From contig JASHWY010000057.1 in the NCBI GenBank assembly GCA_030043835.1, positions 1-20,399 on the forward strand: a DNA stretch of 20,399 nt, in the 5' to 3' direction. The notes under the pieces were generated by a model. That model saw only the letters and a list, made by a program, of their open reading frames with translations, was not told the origin of the DNA and did not search any database. Positions 13,570-20,399 of this stretch are shown piece by piece (within the stretch, counting starts at the first letter, position 1; the number at the start of each line of letters is the position of its first letter). The position numbers and the translations under genes are program-made. This DNA comes from Thermoplasmata archaeon. Its GTDB lineage: Archaea > Thermoplasmatota > Thermoplasmata > Lutacidiplasmatales > UBA184.

Positions 13570-14766
13570 ATGGCCCGTGACGCTCCCCGATTCCCTGCGG
13601 ACCTTGGGCCCGGGCCGCGGTCTCGGCAGGGTACGACCCGACGGGCTCGAGCCGGGCCGAGCCGCCCCGAAGATGCGCTCGCTCGCATCGTGTTGGACCG
13701 CTGCCTCGGGGTCCGCCCCGGCGAGTCGGTCACCATCGAAACCTGGACCCACGCCCTCCCGTGGGCCCGACCGTTCGTTCTCGAAACGCGGCGCCGCGGA
13801 GCCACGCCGACGCTCGTCGTCGAGGACGAGGACGCGTTCTTCCGTTCGTTGCCTCTTTCCTCCGCACGTGGCGTCCCGATGTCGCCCACGGCTCTCGTGG
13901 AGCAGAGCGACGCCTACGTCTACTTGGGAGGCCCGGAGGAGTTCCCTCGGCTCCTCGGTCTTCCCCCGAACGACCTCGAGGCGATCGTCGCCCGCCACGA
14001 CCCATCTTGGTGGCGGGCTGCTCGTCGGATCGGACTTCGCGCGGCGAACCTCGCGATTGCGGGCGTGACGGAGGCCGCGGCGGCGCGCTACGCGGTCGAC
14101 CTCTCCGCGTGGCGCCAGGAGGTCGTTCGGGGGAGCCTCGTCGATCCCGAACGCCTCGCCCGGTCCGCAGAGCGTCTCCTACGCCCCCTGAGCGCCCGGC
14201 ATCGGATCGACATCCGGCACGGGAACGGGACGCGGCTCACCCTCGCTTCGGACCGAAGACCTCCGCTCGTGGAGGACGGGCGGGTCGATCTCGCCGACCG
14301 ACGCGCGGGACGCGTCTGGACCCAGGTGCCGACGGGCCTCGTTGCGGTGCCCCTCGCTCCGGGGGTCGCCGAGGGCGTCTGGGAGTCGAACCGGCCCGTC
14401 TACGACCGGTTCGCGGAACCGCCGATCTCGCTCGGAGCGCGCTTTACGTTCGGGCGAGGACGGTTGCTCGAGTTCTCGTTCGACCGGGGGGGCGAATCGT
14501 TCGCCGCGGGCTACGCGAGGGGAGGCCGAGGACGCGAGATCCCCGGGGCCCTCACCTTCGGCCTCAATCCGGCGATCGTGCGGGCGCCCGAGCTGGGTGA
14601 GATTGCCGAGGGTTCGGTCGGCCTCCTTCTCGGGGACAACCGGCCCGTCGGCGGGAGGAACCGGGCCCGGTTCTCGTACCTCACGACCCTCGCCGAAGCC
14701 GACGTCGATCTCGACGGGCGTCCGTGGCTCGTCGGCGGGCGCCCTACCGGCCGGGAGCGCGCGTAG
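13570..14766 (+). CDS. M29 aminopeptidase-like protein, apparently without metal ligands
   Basis: A 398-aa protein whose layout follows the M29 (aminopeptidase T) family: an N-terminal half with LGVRPGESVTIET and AYVYLGGPEEFPRLL, and a C-terminal half with VPTGL, FGRGRLLEF, FGLNPAI, LGDNRPVGGRNRARFSYL and a final LDGRPWLVGG. In catalytic M29 enzymes (from memory) the metal sites include the Glu of PTGE, the His of GTxHxAxG and the His/Asp of IHxD. Here the matching positions are Leu257, Gly351, and Ser369/Leu371. So it probably keeps the fold but not peptidase activity. The ATG has a GGGAG ribosome site 6 nt upstream; the first 45 residues are low-complexity and Arg-rich. It lies 26 nt after nikR. 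Function unknown; family call moderate. Confidence 0.65.
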   Translation: MARDAPRFPADLGPGPRSRQGTTRRARAGPSRPEDALARIVLDRCLGVRPGESVTIETWTHALPWARPFVLETRRRGATPTLVVEDEDAFFRSLPLSSARGVPMSPTALVEQSDAYVYLGGPEEFPRLLGLPPNDLEAIVARHDPSWWRAARRIGLRAANLAIAGVTEAAAARYAVDLSAWRQEVVRGSLVDPERLARSAERLLRPLSARHRIDIRHGNGTRLTLASDRRPPLVEDGRVDLADRRAGRVWTQVPTGLVAVPLAPGVAEGVWESNRPVYDRFAEPPISLGARFTFGRGRLLEFSFDRGGESFAAGYARGGRGREIPGALTFGLNPAIVRAPELGEIAEGSVGLLLGDNRPVGGRNRARFSYLTTLAEADVDLDGRPWLVGGRPTGRERA

Positions 14767-14767
14767 T

Positions 14768-14785
14768 CGGTCGGAACCCCGACCG
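14768..14785. terminator. Perfect hairpin between convergent genes
   Basis: CGGTCGG and CCGACCG pair perfectly around a 4-nt AACC loop, filling the whole gap between the convergent M29-like and MetF-like genes. It resembles the hairpin at 3109-3129 in position and form. It has no T-run. Confidence 0.35.
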
Positions 14786-14787
14786 GC

Positions 14788-15720
14788 TCAGATCACCGAC
14801 GGCTCGGGCTCGGGGAGCCGTTCGGCGAACGCGAGGAGGAGGGTCCGGGCTGGCTCGAAGTGCCGGGTCGATATCTGCTCGACGTTCACGCCGAGGGGGA
14901 CGGCGAGCTCGTCGCGTCGGGCCGCTTCGACCGTCGCGCCCCAGACTTGAAAGGCACGGTCGAAGCTCCTTTCGACCGCGTTCGGGTCGGTCCCTTCGAG
15001 GATCGCCCGCTCGGCGACCTCGGGAATCTCGGCTCCGAGCCAGCGGACAAACTCGGCGTCCTGCTCGTCCGCGAGCGGGCCGAAGCTTAAGAGGACGGCC
15101 GCCGGCGGAATGGAGGCTCGGCGGCAGAGCGCGTCGTACTCGCGGAGCATCGTCACCACAGGGTCGCTATCGAAGACGAGCTGCGTCGTGAAGAACCGAG
15201 CGCCGGCGCGGGTCTTCGCGAGCATCCGATGCGCCTCGCCGGCGCGAAACGGAATCGCGATGTTGCCGAGGAGGCCCCCCGCCCCTTCCACGATCGGGCG
15301 CACGATCCGGTCGGCCTCGGTCACCGGGGGTCCCGGATACGGGATGTACCGGCTCGTTCCTCCGACCAGCACCAAGTGACGGAGTCCCTCGCGAACGGTC
15401 TCCTCGGCCCAGCGCTTAAGCGCCGCCCCGCTCTCGAGATGGGCGACGACCTTGTTGACCACGACCTCGCAGCCGGTCCGCTCGGCGACCGCCCGCCCGT
15501 AGCTCCGGGGGTCGGCGGTCCGGTAGAAAGGACGGCCTTCGTGGTTCTCGTCCACGAGCTCCGGCACGTCGACCGCGTCGAGGCGGGAGACCTCTTTCAC
15601 GAGGCGCGTTACCTCCACGATCCGCTCCTCGGCCCGAGCGGCGCTCGTGCGCGCGGGCGGGGGCACGGGCTCGAAGAAGAGCGGGCTCTTCCGGAGGGCT
15701 TCCGCGAGAGGACGGACCAC
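14788..15720 (-). CDS. MetF-like (methylenetetrahydrofolate reductase-related) protein
   Basis: A 310-aa TIM-barrel protein related to 5,10-methylenetetrahydrofolate reductase. Support: FFEPVPP at 15-21 (Glu17 matches the catalytic Glu of MetF), NIAIPFR at about 153-159, and TTQLVFD at 178-184, a MetF hallmark (FxTQxxFD). The stretch that in E. coli reads RGD, with a folate-contacting Asp, is Gly-Gly-Thr at 120-122 followed by YPGPPV. The pterin used, or even a reductase role, is therefore uncertain. The GTG start has a strong GAGGTGG ribosome site (15725-15731) and a TATA-like TTTATCA about 44 bp upstream. No partner gene lies next to it. Confidence 0.7.
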   Translation of the reverse strand: MVRPLAEALRKSPLFFEPVPPPARTSAARAEERIVEVTRLVKEVSRLDAVDVPELVDENHEGRPFYRTADPRSYGRAVAERTGCEVVVNKVVAHLESGAALKRWAEETVREGLRHLVLVGGTSRYIPYPGPPVTEADRIVRPIVEGAGGLLGNIAIPFRAGEAHRMLAKTRAGARFFTTQLVFDSDPVVTMLREYDALCRRASIPPAAVLLSFGPLADEQDAEFVRWLGAEIPEVAERAILEGTDPNAVERSFDRAFQVWGATVEAARRDELAVPLGVNVEQISTRHFEPARTLLLAFAERLPEPEPSVI

Positions 15721-15760
15721 GGGACCACCTCGATGAGGGTGCGGCGGGGGACGATCGCCG

Positions 15761-15767
15761 TGATAAA
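15761..15767 (-). promoter_or_regulatory. TATA-like box of the MetF-like gene
   Basis: TTTATCA on the minus strand, about 44 bp ahead of the GTG at 15720. It predicts an 18-nt leader that contains the GAGGTGG ribosome site, so spacing and leader agree. Confidence 0.45.
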
Positions 15768-15865
15768 TCGTTTGGTCGACCGGCAGCCTTGCAAGCGGTG
15801 CAACCGAGCCGCTCCGGGAGAAACCGGAAGGGAGGCTTGATAACTCCCGGGTATTCGGCGCGACG

Positions 15866-16798
15866 ATGGCCGCTGCGGTCGAGGTGCACGACCTTCAGAA
15901 GCGGTACGGAACGCTGGCCGCGGTGGACGGCATCGACTTCACCGTGAGCCCGGGAACCGTCTTCGCCTTCCTCGGCCCGAACGGCGCCGGCAAGACCACC
16001 ACGACCGAGATCCTGGAGGGGCTTAGGAACCGGACCGCGGGGACCGTATCGGTCCTCGGGCTCGACCCTTGGTCGCAGGGGGTCGCGCTCCACCGCCGGA
16101 TCGGCGTCATCCCCCAGGACTTTCGCTTCTTCGAGAAGATTACCCCGAAGGAGGCGATCGAGTACTATCGCACGTTGTTTCACACGGTCCGCGACCCGCA
16201 TGCGCTCCTTGAGCGGGTCGAACTCGCCGACAAGGCGAACGCCCGTTTTGAGTCGCTCTCCGGGGGGCAGAAGCAGAAGCTGGGCCTCGCCCTCTCGCTC
16301 GTGAACGACCCCGAGATTTGCTTCCTCGACGAACCGACGACCGGGCTCGACCCGCACGCCCGACGGTCGATCTGGGCGGTCATCCGGGCGCTGCGAAAGG
16401 AGGGTCGGACGGTCTTCCTGACGACCCACTACCTCGAGGAGGCCGAGCTGCTCGCAGACCGGGTTGCGATCATCCACCACGGGCGCATCATCGCGAGCGG
16501 GACCCCGAACGAGATCATCGAAAAGTACGGAGGTCCGGAACGTTTGCGCGTCGAGGCGCCCCCGAGTCTCGCGAGCTATCTCACGACGAAGCTCGGGATC
16601 CCCGCGAGCGCCGAGGACGGACGGGTCGAGATCGAACTCCACTCGAAGGAAGACGCGCTCAAGGTCCTCTCGACCATCGACGCGAGCGGGATCCCGTGGC
16701 ACGGCTTTGAGACACGACACGACACGCTCGAGGACGTGTTCGTCCGCCTCGTCGGCCAGATGGACGAGGGTGCGCTCCGGTCGGAGGGGTCGGCATGA
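15866..16798 (+). CDS. ABC transporter ATP-binding protein (drug/ABC-2 exporter type)
   Basis: A 310-aa ATPase that powers the adjacent permease. Walker A GPNGAGKTTT starts at Gly37, the Q-loop is in IGVIPQD, the signature LSGGQKQKLG at 131-140, Walker B CFLDEP at 152-157 with Glu156, the D-loop GLD, and the switch His188 in TTHYLEEAE. The C-terminal 80 residues are the accessory domain typical of DrrA/NatA-type exporters (ending with TLEDVFVRLVG). The ATG overlaps nothing upstream; a weak AT-rich TTGATAAC about 25 bp before it may be the promoter. Its last four bases overlap the permease start (ATGA). Substrate unknown. Confidence 0.95.
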   Translation: MAAAVEVHDLQKRYGTLAAVDGIDFTVSPGTVFAFLGPNGAGKTTTTEILEGLRNRTAGTVSVLGLDPWSQGVALHRRIGVIPQDFRFFEKITPKEAIEYYRTLFHTVRDPHALLERVELADKANARFESLSGGQKQKLGLALSLVNDPEICFLDEPTTGLDPHARRSIWAVIRALRKEGRTVFLTTHYLEEAELLADRVAIIHHGRIIASGTPNEIIEKYGGPERLRVEAPPSLASYLTTKLGIPASAEDGRVEIELHSKEDALKVLSTIDASGIPWHGFETRHDTLEDVFVRLVGQMDEGALRSEGSA

Positions 16799-17907
16799 AC
16801 CCCCGCCGCATCGGGGCCGACTTTCGAATCACGGCTCTCTCGTACTTCCGCAACCCGGTCGCGCTCTTCTTCTCGCTCATCTTCCCCATTATCCTGATCG
16901 GGCTTTTCGGCCTCATCTTCTCCGCCACGGGCACCACGGCGGTGAACCTCGCGGTCCTCAATGAGGACCACAACTCCCCCGAGAGCGTCGCGTTCCTTCA
17001 CGCACTCAACGAGACGAAGCTCGTCAAGGTGCAGGTCGAGAGCGTCGCCCCCTCCGACTTCTCGTCCTGGCTGGGCCAGAACGATTACCCGGTCGGTCTC
17101 GTGATACCCGCCGGGTTCCAGTCGAACTACACGAGCCATACCTCCACGAACGTGACCCTCTTTACCGACCCGCAGGACGCCTCCGCATCGGGGGAGGTTG
17201 AGTTCGCGGTCACCGGCGTCGCAAACCAGTTCAACCTGGACGCCGCGTGCGGGTCGACGACCTGCGCCCCCATCATCGGTATCGCGGGTGCCAGCGTGGG
17301 GAGCGCCGTCTACACGTACATCGACTACCTCATCCCCGGGTTGATCGGCTTCTCGATCCTCACGAGCCCGATGTTCTCCATGGTCGACATCACGTCGTCG
17401 TACCGGAAGGAGGGGATCTTCCGTGAGCTCTCGCTCACTCCGCTCACCCGCGCGGAGTGGCTCACGAGCCGGATCCTCTGGTACACGCTCCTCACGTTCG
17501 TGACGGCGGGCATCATGATCGGCGCCGGAGCCTACCTCTTCGGCGCGCACGTGCTCATCACGGCGCAGCTGGTCCCGTTCCTCATCGCCGGACCGTTCCT
17601 CTTCGTCGCTCTCGGAATGCTCGCCGGGTCGGTCGCGAGGACCCCGGAGAGCGCCGCGCTCATCGGCAACATCATCACCTTCCCCATGATGTTCCTCTCC
17701 GGCACGTTCTTCCCGGTCTCCTCCTTCCCGTCGGGGCTCCAGGAGTTCGCTCGCATCCTCCCCCTCTACTACGTGATCGACGGGATGAACCAAGTGATGC
17801 TCTTCTCGAACACCGCGCGGGCGTTCACCGACGTCGTCGTGGTCCTCGCGATCGCTCTCGTCTTCTTCGTGCTCTCGATTCGTCTTTTTAAATGGCGGGA
17901 CGAGTGA
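16795..17907 (+). CDS. ABC-2 type permease
   Basis: A 370-aa membrane protein, partner of the preceding ATPase. One helix near residues 20-45 is followed by an external domain of about 130 residues (with DLxxxLxxxDYPVGLVIP-type text common to ABC-2 permeases and several NxT/S sequons), then five to six helices from about 180 to 365. The segment SYRKEGIFRELSLTPLTRAEWL is the conserved cytoplasmic coupling region, and LSGTFFPVSSFP is typical of the last part. It ends with a basic/acidic RLFKWRDE tail. Two Cys in the external domain (CGSTTC) could form a disulfide. Together the two genes form an exporter of DrrAB type; the cargo cannot be inferred. Confidence 0.93.
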   Translation: MNPRRIGADFRITALSYFRNPVALFFSLIFPIILIGLFGLIFSATGTTAVNLAVLNEDHNSPESVAFLHALNETKLVKVQVESVAPSDFSSWLGQNDYPVGLVIPAGFQSNYTSHTSTNVTLFTDPQDASASGEVEFAVTGVANQFNLDAACGSTTCAPIIGIAGASVGSAVYTYIDYLIPGLIGFSILTSPMFSMVDITSSYRKEGIFRELSLTPLTRAEWLTSRILWYTLLTFVTAGIMIGAGAYLFGAHVLITAQLVPFLIAGPFLFVALGMLAGSVARTPESAALIGNIITFPMMFLSGTFFPVSSFPSGLQEFARILPLYYVIDGMNQVMLFSNTARAFTDVVVVLAIALVFFVLSIRLFKWRDE

Positions 17908-17910
17908 GCC

Positions 17911-18444
17911 GTGCCGGAACCCCCGACCGCGGTCGACCCGTCCATCTTTCGCCGACTGATGGGCCGCTGGGCCACCGGCGTCAGCGTCGTCACCGCCCGG
18001 CACGGCACCGCGGACGGGGGCCTCACCGTCAACGCGATGCTCTCGATCTCGCTGCACCCTCCGTCCGTCCTTGTGGCCTTGACATCGGACGCCGACACGA
18101 CCCCGCTCATCGAGCAGAGCCGCGTCTTCGCCGTCAACCTGCTCGCCGCGGACCAGCGGCCCGTGAGCGAGCGGTTCGCGCGTACGATCCCAGCCTCCGA
18201 GAAGTTCCGGAACCTTCCCGTCCATCGTGGCGTCACCGGCATCGCCCTGCTCGATGGGACGCTGGGGGCGGCGGAGTGCCGCGTCGTCGCGTGGATCCCC
18301 CAGTACGACCACGTGCTCGTGGTGGGGGACGTGGTGAGACAGGAGGTAGGGCGGGACGCCGAGCCGCTCCTCTTCTTCCGTTCCGGGTACGCGAGCGTGG
18401 ACGGCGCCGATCGACTGTCTCTCCCGCCCCGACACCCGAGCTGA
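17911..18444 (+). CDS. Flavin reductase-like FMN-binding protein
   Basis: A 177-aa protein of the flavin reductase-like (DIM6/NTAB) family, which binds FMN and often supplies reduced flavin to an oxygenase. Support: an N-terminal RRLMGRWATGVSVVTA, then LTVNAMLSISLHPPSVLVAL, AVNLLAADQ, and the C-terminal HVLVVGDV plus LLFFRSGYASV, in the family order. Length fits. The GTG start lies 3 nt after the permease stop, so translation is probably coupled. No oxygenase is in the window, so the acceptor is unknown. It may be an accessory of the exporter or a passenger in the operon. Confidence 0.88.
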   Translation: MPEPPTAVDPSIFRRLMGRWATGVSVVTARHGTADGGLTVNAMLSISLHPPSVLVALTSDADTTPLIEQSRVFAVNLLAADQRPVSERFARTIPASEKFRNLPVHRGVTGIALLDGTLGAAECRVVAWIPQYDHVLVVGDVVRQEVGRDAEPLLFFRSGYASVDGADRLSLPPRHPS

Positions 18445-18449
18445 CCCGA

Positions 18450-18466
18450 GCGCCCCCTCGGGGCGC
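18450..18466 (+). terminator. Hairpin after the flavin reductase gene
   Basis: GCGCCCC and GGGGCGC form a perfect 7-bp stem with a CTC loop, 5 nt after the stop codon and just ahead of the next promoter. It fits an operon end, but there is no T-run on its 3' side. Confidence 0.4.
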
Positions 18467-18471
18467 GCGGC

Positions 18472-18477
18472 TTTAAC
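18472..18477 (+). promoter_or_regulatory. TATA-like box of the thioredoxin reductase gene
   Basis: TTTAAC centred about 25 bp before the GTG at 18500, in otherwise GC-rich sequence. This spacing predicts that the mRNA starts at the GTG itself (leaderless); no ribosome site is present, which agrees. Confidence 0.5.
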
Positions 18478-18499
18478 CCCCTCCTTTTCTAGCTACCCC

Positions 18500-19486
18500 G
18501 TGACCGACGTTGCGCGCCACGCGAAGGTGGTGATCGTGGGCAGCGGGCCCGCCGGCCTCACGGCGGCGCTCTATGCCGCCCGCGCGGCGCTCAAGCCGAT
18601 CGTGATCGCGGGGGTTCCGGCGGGTGGACAGCTCCTCATCACGACCGACGTCGAGAACTTTCCCGGATTCCCCGATGGGATTAAAGGCCCCGAGCTCGTC
18701 GACCGGATGCGTCGCCAGGCCGCCCGGTTCGGTGCGGAGTTCGTCGACGACAACGTGACCCATGTCGACTTTCGGTCGCACCCGTTCGTGCTCAAGACCG
18801 GCAGCCAAGGAACGTTCCACGCCGACGCGGTGATCATCGCGACCGGCGCCAACGCCCGGTGGCTGGGTCTTCCCACCGAACAACGCCTTCTCGGCCACGG
18901 GGTCTCGGCGTGCGCGACGTGCGACGGGTTCTTCTTCCGGGGCAAGGAGCTCGCGATCGTGGGCGGGGGCGACACCGCGATGGAGGAGGCCCTCTTCCTA
19001 ACGAACTTCGCGACCCACGTCACGATCATCCACCGTAGAAAGCACCTGCGCGCGAGCTGGATCATGCAGGAGCGGGCTCGGTGCCACCCGAAGATCTCGT
19101 TCCTCCTTGACTCGGAGGTCGTTGAGGTCCTGGGAAAGGAGAAGGTCGAGGGAGTCCGGGTCCGCCACGTCGCGACCCAGGAGACCCACGACCTACCGGT
19201 CGGAGGCCTCTTCGTGGCGATCGGCTACGACCCCGCGACCCAGGTCTTCCGCGGCGCCGTCGAGCTCGACCCGGCCGGCTACGTCATCGTCCACGATGAC
19301 ACGCGGACCAGCGTGGAGGGGGTCTTCGCCGCCGGCGACGCGCACGACCACCGGTACCGTCAGGCCGTGAGCGCGGCCGGCACCGGTTGCATGGCGTCGA
19401 TCGACGCCGAGCGGTGGCTTGCGGAACGAGAGTCCGAGGTCGCTGCGCGCCCCGTGCGACCGTCCCCGGCTCCTCCTCCGCGCTAG
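18500..19486 (+). CDS. trxB: Thioredoxin reductase
   Basis: A 328-aa FAD/NADPH disulfide reductase. The FAD motif GSGPAG begins at Gly14; the redox-active pair is Cys138/Cys141 in CATC; the NADPH motif GGGDTA is at 155-160, followed by HRRKHLR at 178-184, the HRRxxxR pattern that binds the NADPH phosphate. A late GVFAAGD and the GTGCMAS stretch complete the FAD domain. It should reduce thioredoxin or a glutaredoxin-like partner, which is not in the window. The GTG start is preceded by a TATA-like box at leaderless spacing. The presence of HRRxxxR differs from the Thermoplasma acidophilum enzyme, which does not use NADPH. The C-terminal 20 residues are Pro/Arg-rich and divergent. Confidence 0.94.
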   Translation: MTDVARHAKVVIVGSGPAGLTAALYAARAALKPIVIAGVPAGGQLLITTDVENFPGFPDGIKGPELVDRMRRQAARFGAEFVDDNVTHVDFRSHPFVLKTGSQGTFHADAVIIATGANARWLGLPTEQRLLGHGVSACATCDGFFFRGKELAIVGGGDTAMEEALFLTNFATHVTIIHRRKHLRASWIMQERARCHPKISFLLDSEVVEVLGKEKVEGVRVRHVATQETHDLPVGGLFVAIGYDPATQVFRGAVELDPAGYVIVHDDTRTSVEGVFAAGDAHDHRYRQAVSAAGTGCMASIDAERWLAERESEVAARPVRPSPAPPPR

Positions 19487-19488
19487 GC

Positions 19489-19496
19489 TTTAATAG
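19489..19496 (+). promoter_or_regulatory. TATA-like box of the ferredoxin gene
   Basis: TTTAATAG lies 3 nt after the thioredoxin reductase stop and about 36 bp before the GTG at 19528. It suggests that ferredoxin and geranylgeranyl reductase have their own promoter. A GAGGAAG ribosome site is at 19517-19523. Confidence 0.45.
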
Positions 19497-19527
19497 CGTT
19501 CGGAGCGCTTCGCAGCGAGGAAGACCG

Positions 19528-19719
19528 GTGCCCAGCAAGAAAAGCCTCCACATCGAGTCGTCGGGGCAGCTCTGCATCTACTGCGGGGCGTGCGTCGGCA
19601 TCTGCCCGCTCAACTGCATTTACCTCGACGAGACGCGGATCACGTTCGACGAACGCGTCTGCACCCGGTGTGAGATCTGCGTCAAAGCGTGCCCGGTGGG
19701 CGCGATCGAGATCGGGTAA
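19528..19719 (+). CDS. 2[4Fe-4S] ferredoxin
   Basis: A 63-aa electron carrier. Two cluster motifs of the CxxCxxCxxxCP form: Cys16, 19, 22, 26 and Cys45, 48, 51, 55. An extra Cys30 follows the first motif and may be free. The GTG at 19528 is chosen because of the GAGGAAG site at 19517-19523 and the normal ferredoxin length; the open frame runs further upstream into trxB with unrelated residues. The geranylgeranyl reductase begins 23 nt downstream, and reduced ferredoxin is a known donor for such enzymes in methanogens, so it is the likely electron source for lipid saturation here. Confidence 0.93.
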   Translation: MPSKKSLHIESSGQLCIYCGACVGICPLNCIYLDETRITFDERVCTRCEICVKACPVGAIEIG

Positions 19720-19742
19720 GGCCCCTCTCACGGAGGTCGTCG

Positions 19743-20399
19743 ATGGTTGCGGATCTCAAGACCGACGTGCTCGTGGTCGGCGCGGGCCCCGCGGGCAGCA
19801 TGACCGCAAAGTGGGCCGCGAAGCACGGCGCGAAGGTCGTGATGATCGAAAAGCGCCAGGAGATCGGGAGCCCCGTACGCTGCGGCGAGGGAATGAGCAA
19901 GGACTGGCTCCCCGACGTCGGCATCAAGCCCGGGAAGTGGGTCAACGTCGAGGTCGAGGGCGCCCGGATCTTCTCGCCGAGCGAGAAGATCTTCGAGATC
20001 AACGAGAAGCACGCGGGCAACGAGGTGGGTTACGTCGTCGAGCGCGACGGGTTCGATAAGGCCCTCGCGATCGACGCGGCCAACGCGGGCGTCGAGGTGA
20101 TGCTCAAAACCGCCGCGACCGACGTCTTGAAGGAGGACGGCAAGGTGGTCGGCGTGAAGGCGAAGGCGTTCGGCGAGCCGTTTGAGATCCGCGCCCCCGT
20201 GACGGTCGGCGCCGACGGCTTCGAGAGCCAGGTCGGGCGGTGGGCGGGCCTTCCGACGAACATCGCGCTCCGGGACATGGATACCTGCCTTCAGTACCGC
20301 ATGACGGGGGTCGACTCCGACGTGCGGTACTGCGACTTCTACCTCGGGAAGGTCGCTCCGGGCGGGTACGTTTGGATCTTCCCGAAGGACGAAGGGCTC
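19743..20399 (+). CDS. Geranylgeranyl reductase family flavoprotein, cut by right edge
   Basis: The first 219 codons of a flavoprotein that reduces double bonds in the isoprenoid chains of archaeal membrane lipids; the family is usually about 390-450 aa, so roughly half is present. The FAD motif GAGPAGS is at 13-19, the second-strand acidic Glu36 at 36, and PVRCGEG at 44-50 with Cys47, a conserved position in archaeal geranylgeranyl reductases. VGADGFES near 157 is the second FAD motif, and YVWIFPK near the edge is typical of the family. The ATG has a GGAGGT ribosome site about 7 nt upstream. It follows the ferredoxin by 23 nt. No stop is reached inside the window. Confidence 0.92.
   Translation, partial: MVADLKTDVLVVGAGPAGSMTAKWAAKHGAKVVMIEKRQEIGSPVRCGEGMSKDWLPDVGIKPGKWVNVEVEGARIFSPSEKIFEINEKHAGNEVGYVVERDGFDKALAIDAANAGVEVMLKTAATDVLKEDGKVVGVKAKAFGEPFEIRAPVTVGADGFESQVGRWAGLPTNIALRDMDTCLQYRMTGVDSDVRYCDFYLGKVAPGGYVWIFPKDEGL

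Noticed and set aside
19387..19527. Longer ferredoxin frame beginning inside trxB
   Set aside because: Overlaps the trxB coding end and its added residues are basic filler; the GTG at 19528 has a ribosome site and gives the usual 63 aa.
1..20399. Mobile elements, CRISPR array or defence genes
   Set aside because: No transposase, integrase, terminal inverted repeats, regularly spaced repeats or nuclease/helicase families were seen; the genes are metabolic, transport and regulatory.

Overview
The window looks like chromosomal DNA of a GC-rich archaeon, most likely a Thermoplasmatota-type euryarchaeon (lineage inferred, not proven). The archaeal signs are a geranylgeranyl reductase (archaeal membrane lipid synthesis), LysW-carrier amino-acid biosynthesis, a response regulator ending in a winged helix with a DUF835-like middle domain, TATA-like boxes about 25 bp ahead of several starts (some probably leaderless, often GTG), and Shine-Dalgarno motifs ahead of others. 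No tRNA, rRNA, CRISPR array, transposase or integrase was found, and codon use is even, so nothing marks recent transfer.

Region 1 (1-3175) is a signalling island. The first codons of a gene leave the left edge on the minus strand. Divergent from it are a soluble PAS-PAS histidine kinase, a possible 67-aa small membrane protein, and a receiver/DUF835-like/ArsR-type response regulator. Region 2 (3176-10879, minus strand) is one tightly packed operon: argG, argH, lysW, lysX, lysY, lysZ, lysJ, lysK. Most neighbours overlap by 4 or 8 nt. The LysW set carries a dicarboxylic amino acid (glutamate or 2-aminoadipate) through kinase, reductase, aminotransferase and hydrolase steps. Linkage to argG and argH points to ornithine/arginine as at least one product; argF and the genes that make 2-aminoadipate are not in the window.

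Region 3 (10880-11633) is a divergent ACT-domain gene of unknown function. It shares with argG a short intergenic region holding one centrally placed TATA-like element and repeats of a GGACACT half-site, so it is a candidate amino-acid-sensing regulator. Region 4 (11634-13543) is a nickel module: a NiCoT-family permease whose promoter carries a perfect dyad, a structured intergenic stretch, and a nikR with all four Ni ligands intact.

Region 5 (13570-15720) has a protein resembling M29 aminopeptidases that seems to have lost its metal ligands, convergent with a MetF-like TIM-barrel protein. Region 6 (15866-18444) is an ABC-2 exporter pair (ATPase and permease) followed 3 nt later by a flavin reductase-like protein. 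Region 7 (18500-20399) is redox and lipid: a thioredoxin reductase with CxxC and NADPH motifs, an 8Fe ferredoxin, and a geranylgeranyl reductase cut by the right edge. The last two probably act together, ferredoxin feeding electrons to lipid double-bond reduction.

The strongest leads are the argG/ACT divergent control region, the arginine-linked LysW operon, the degenerate M29-like protein and the nickel module's noncoding structure.
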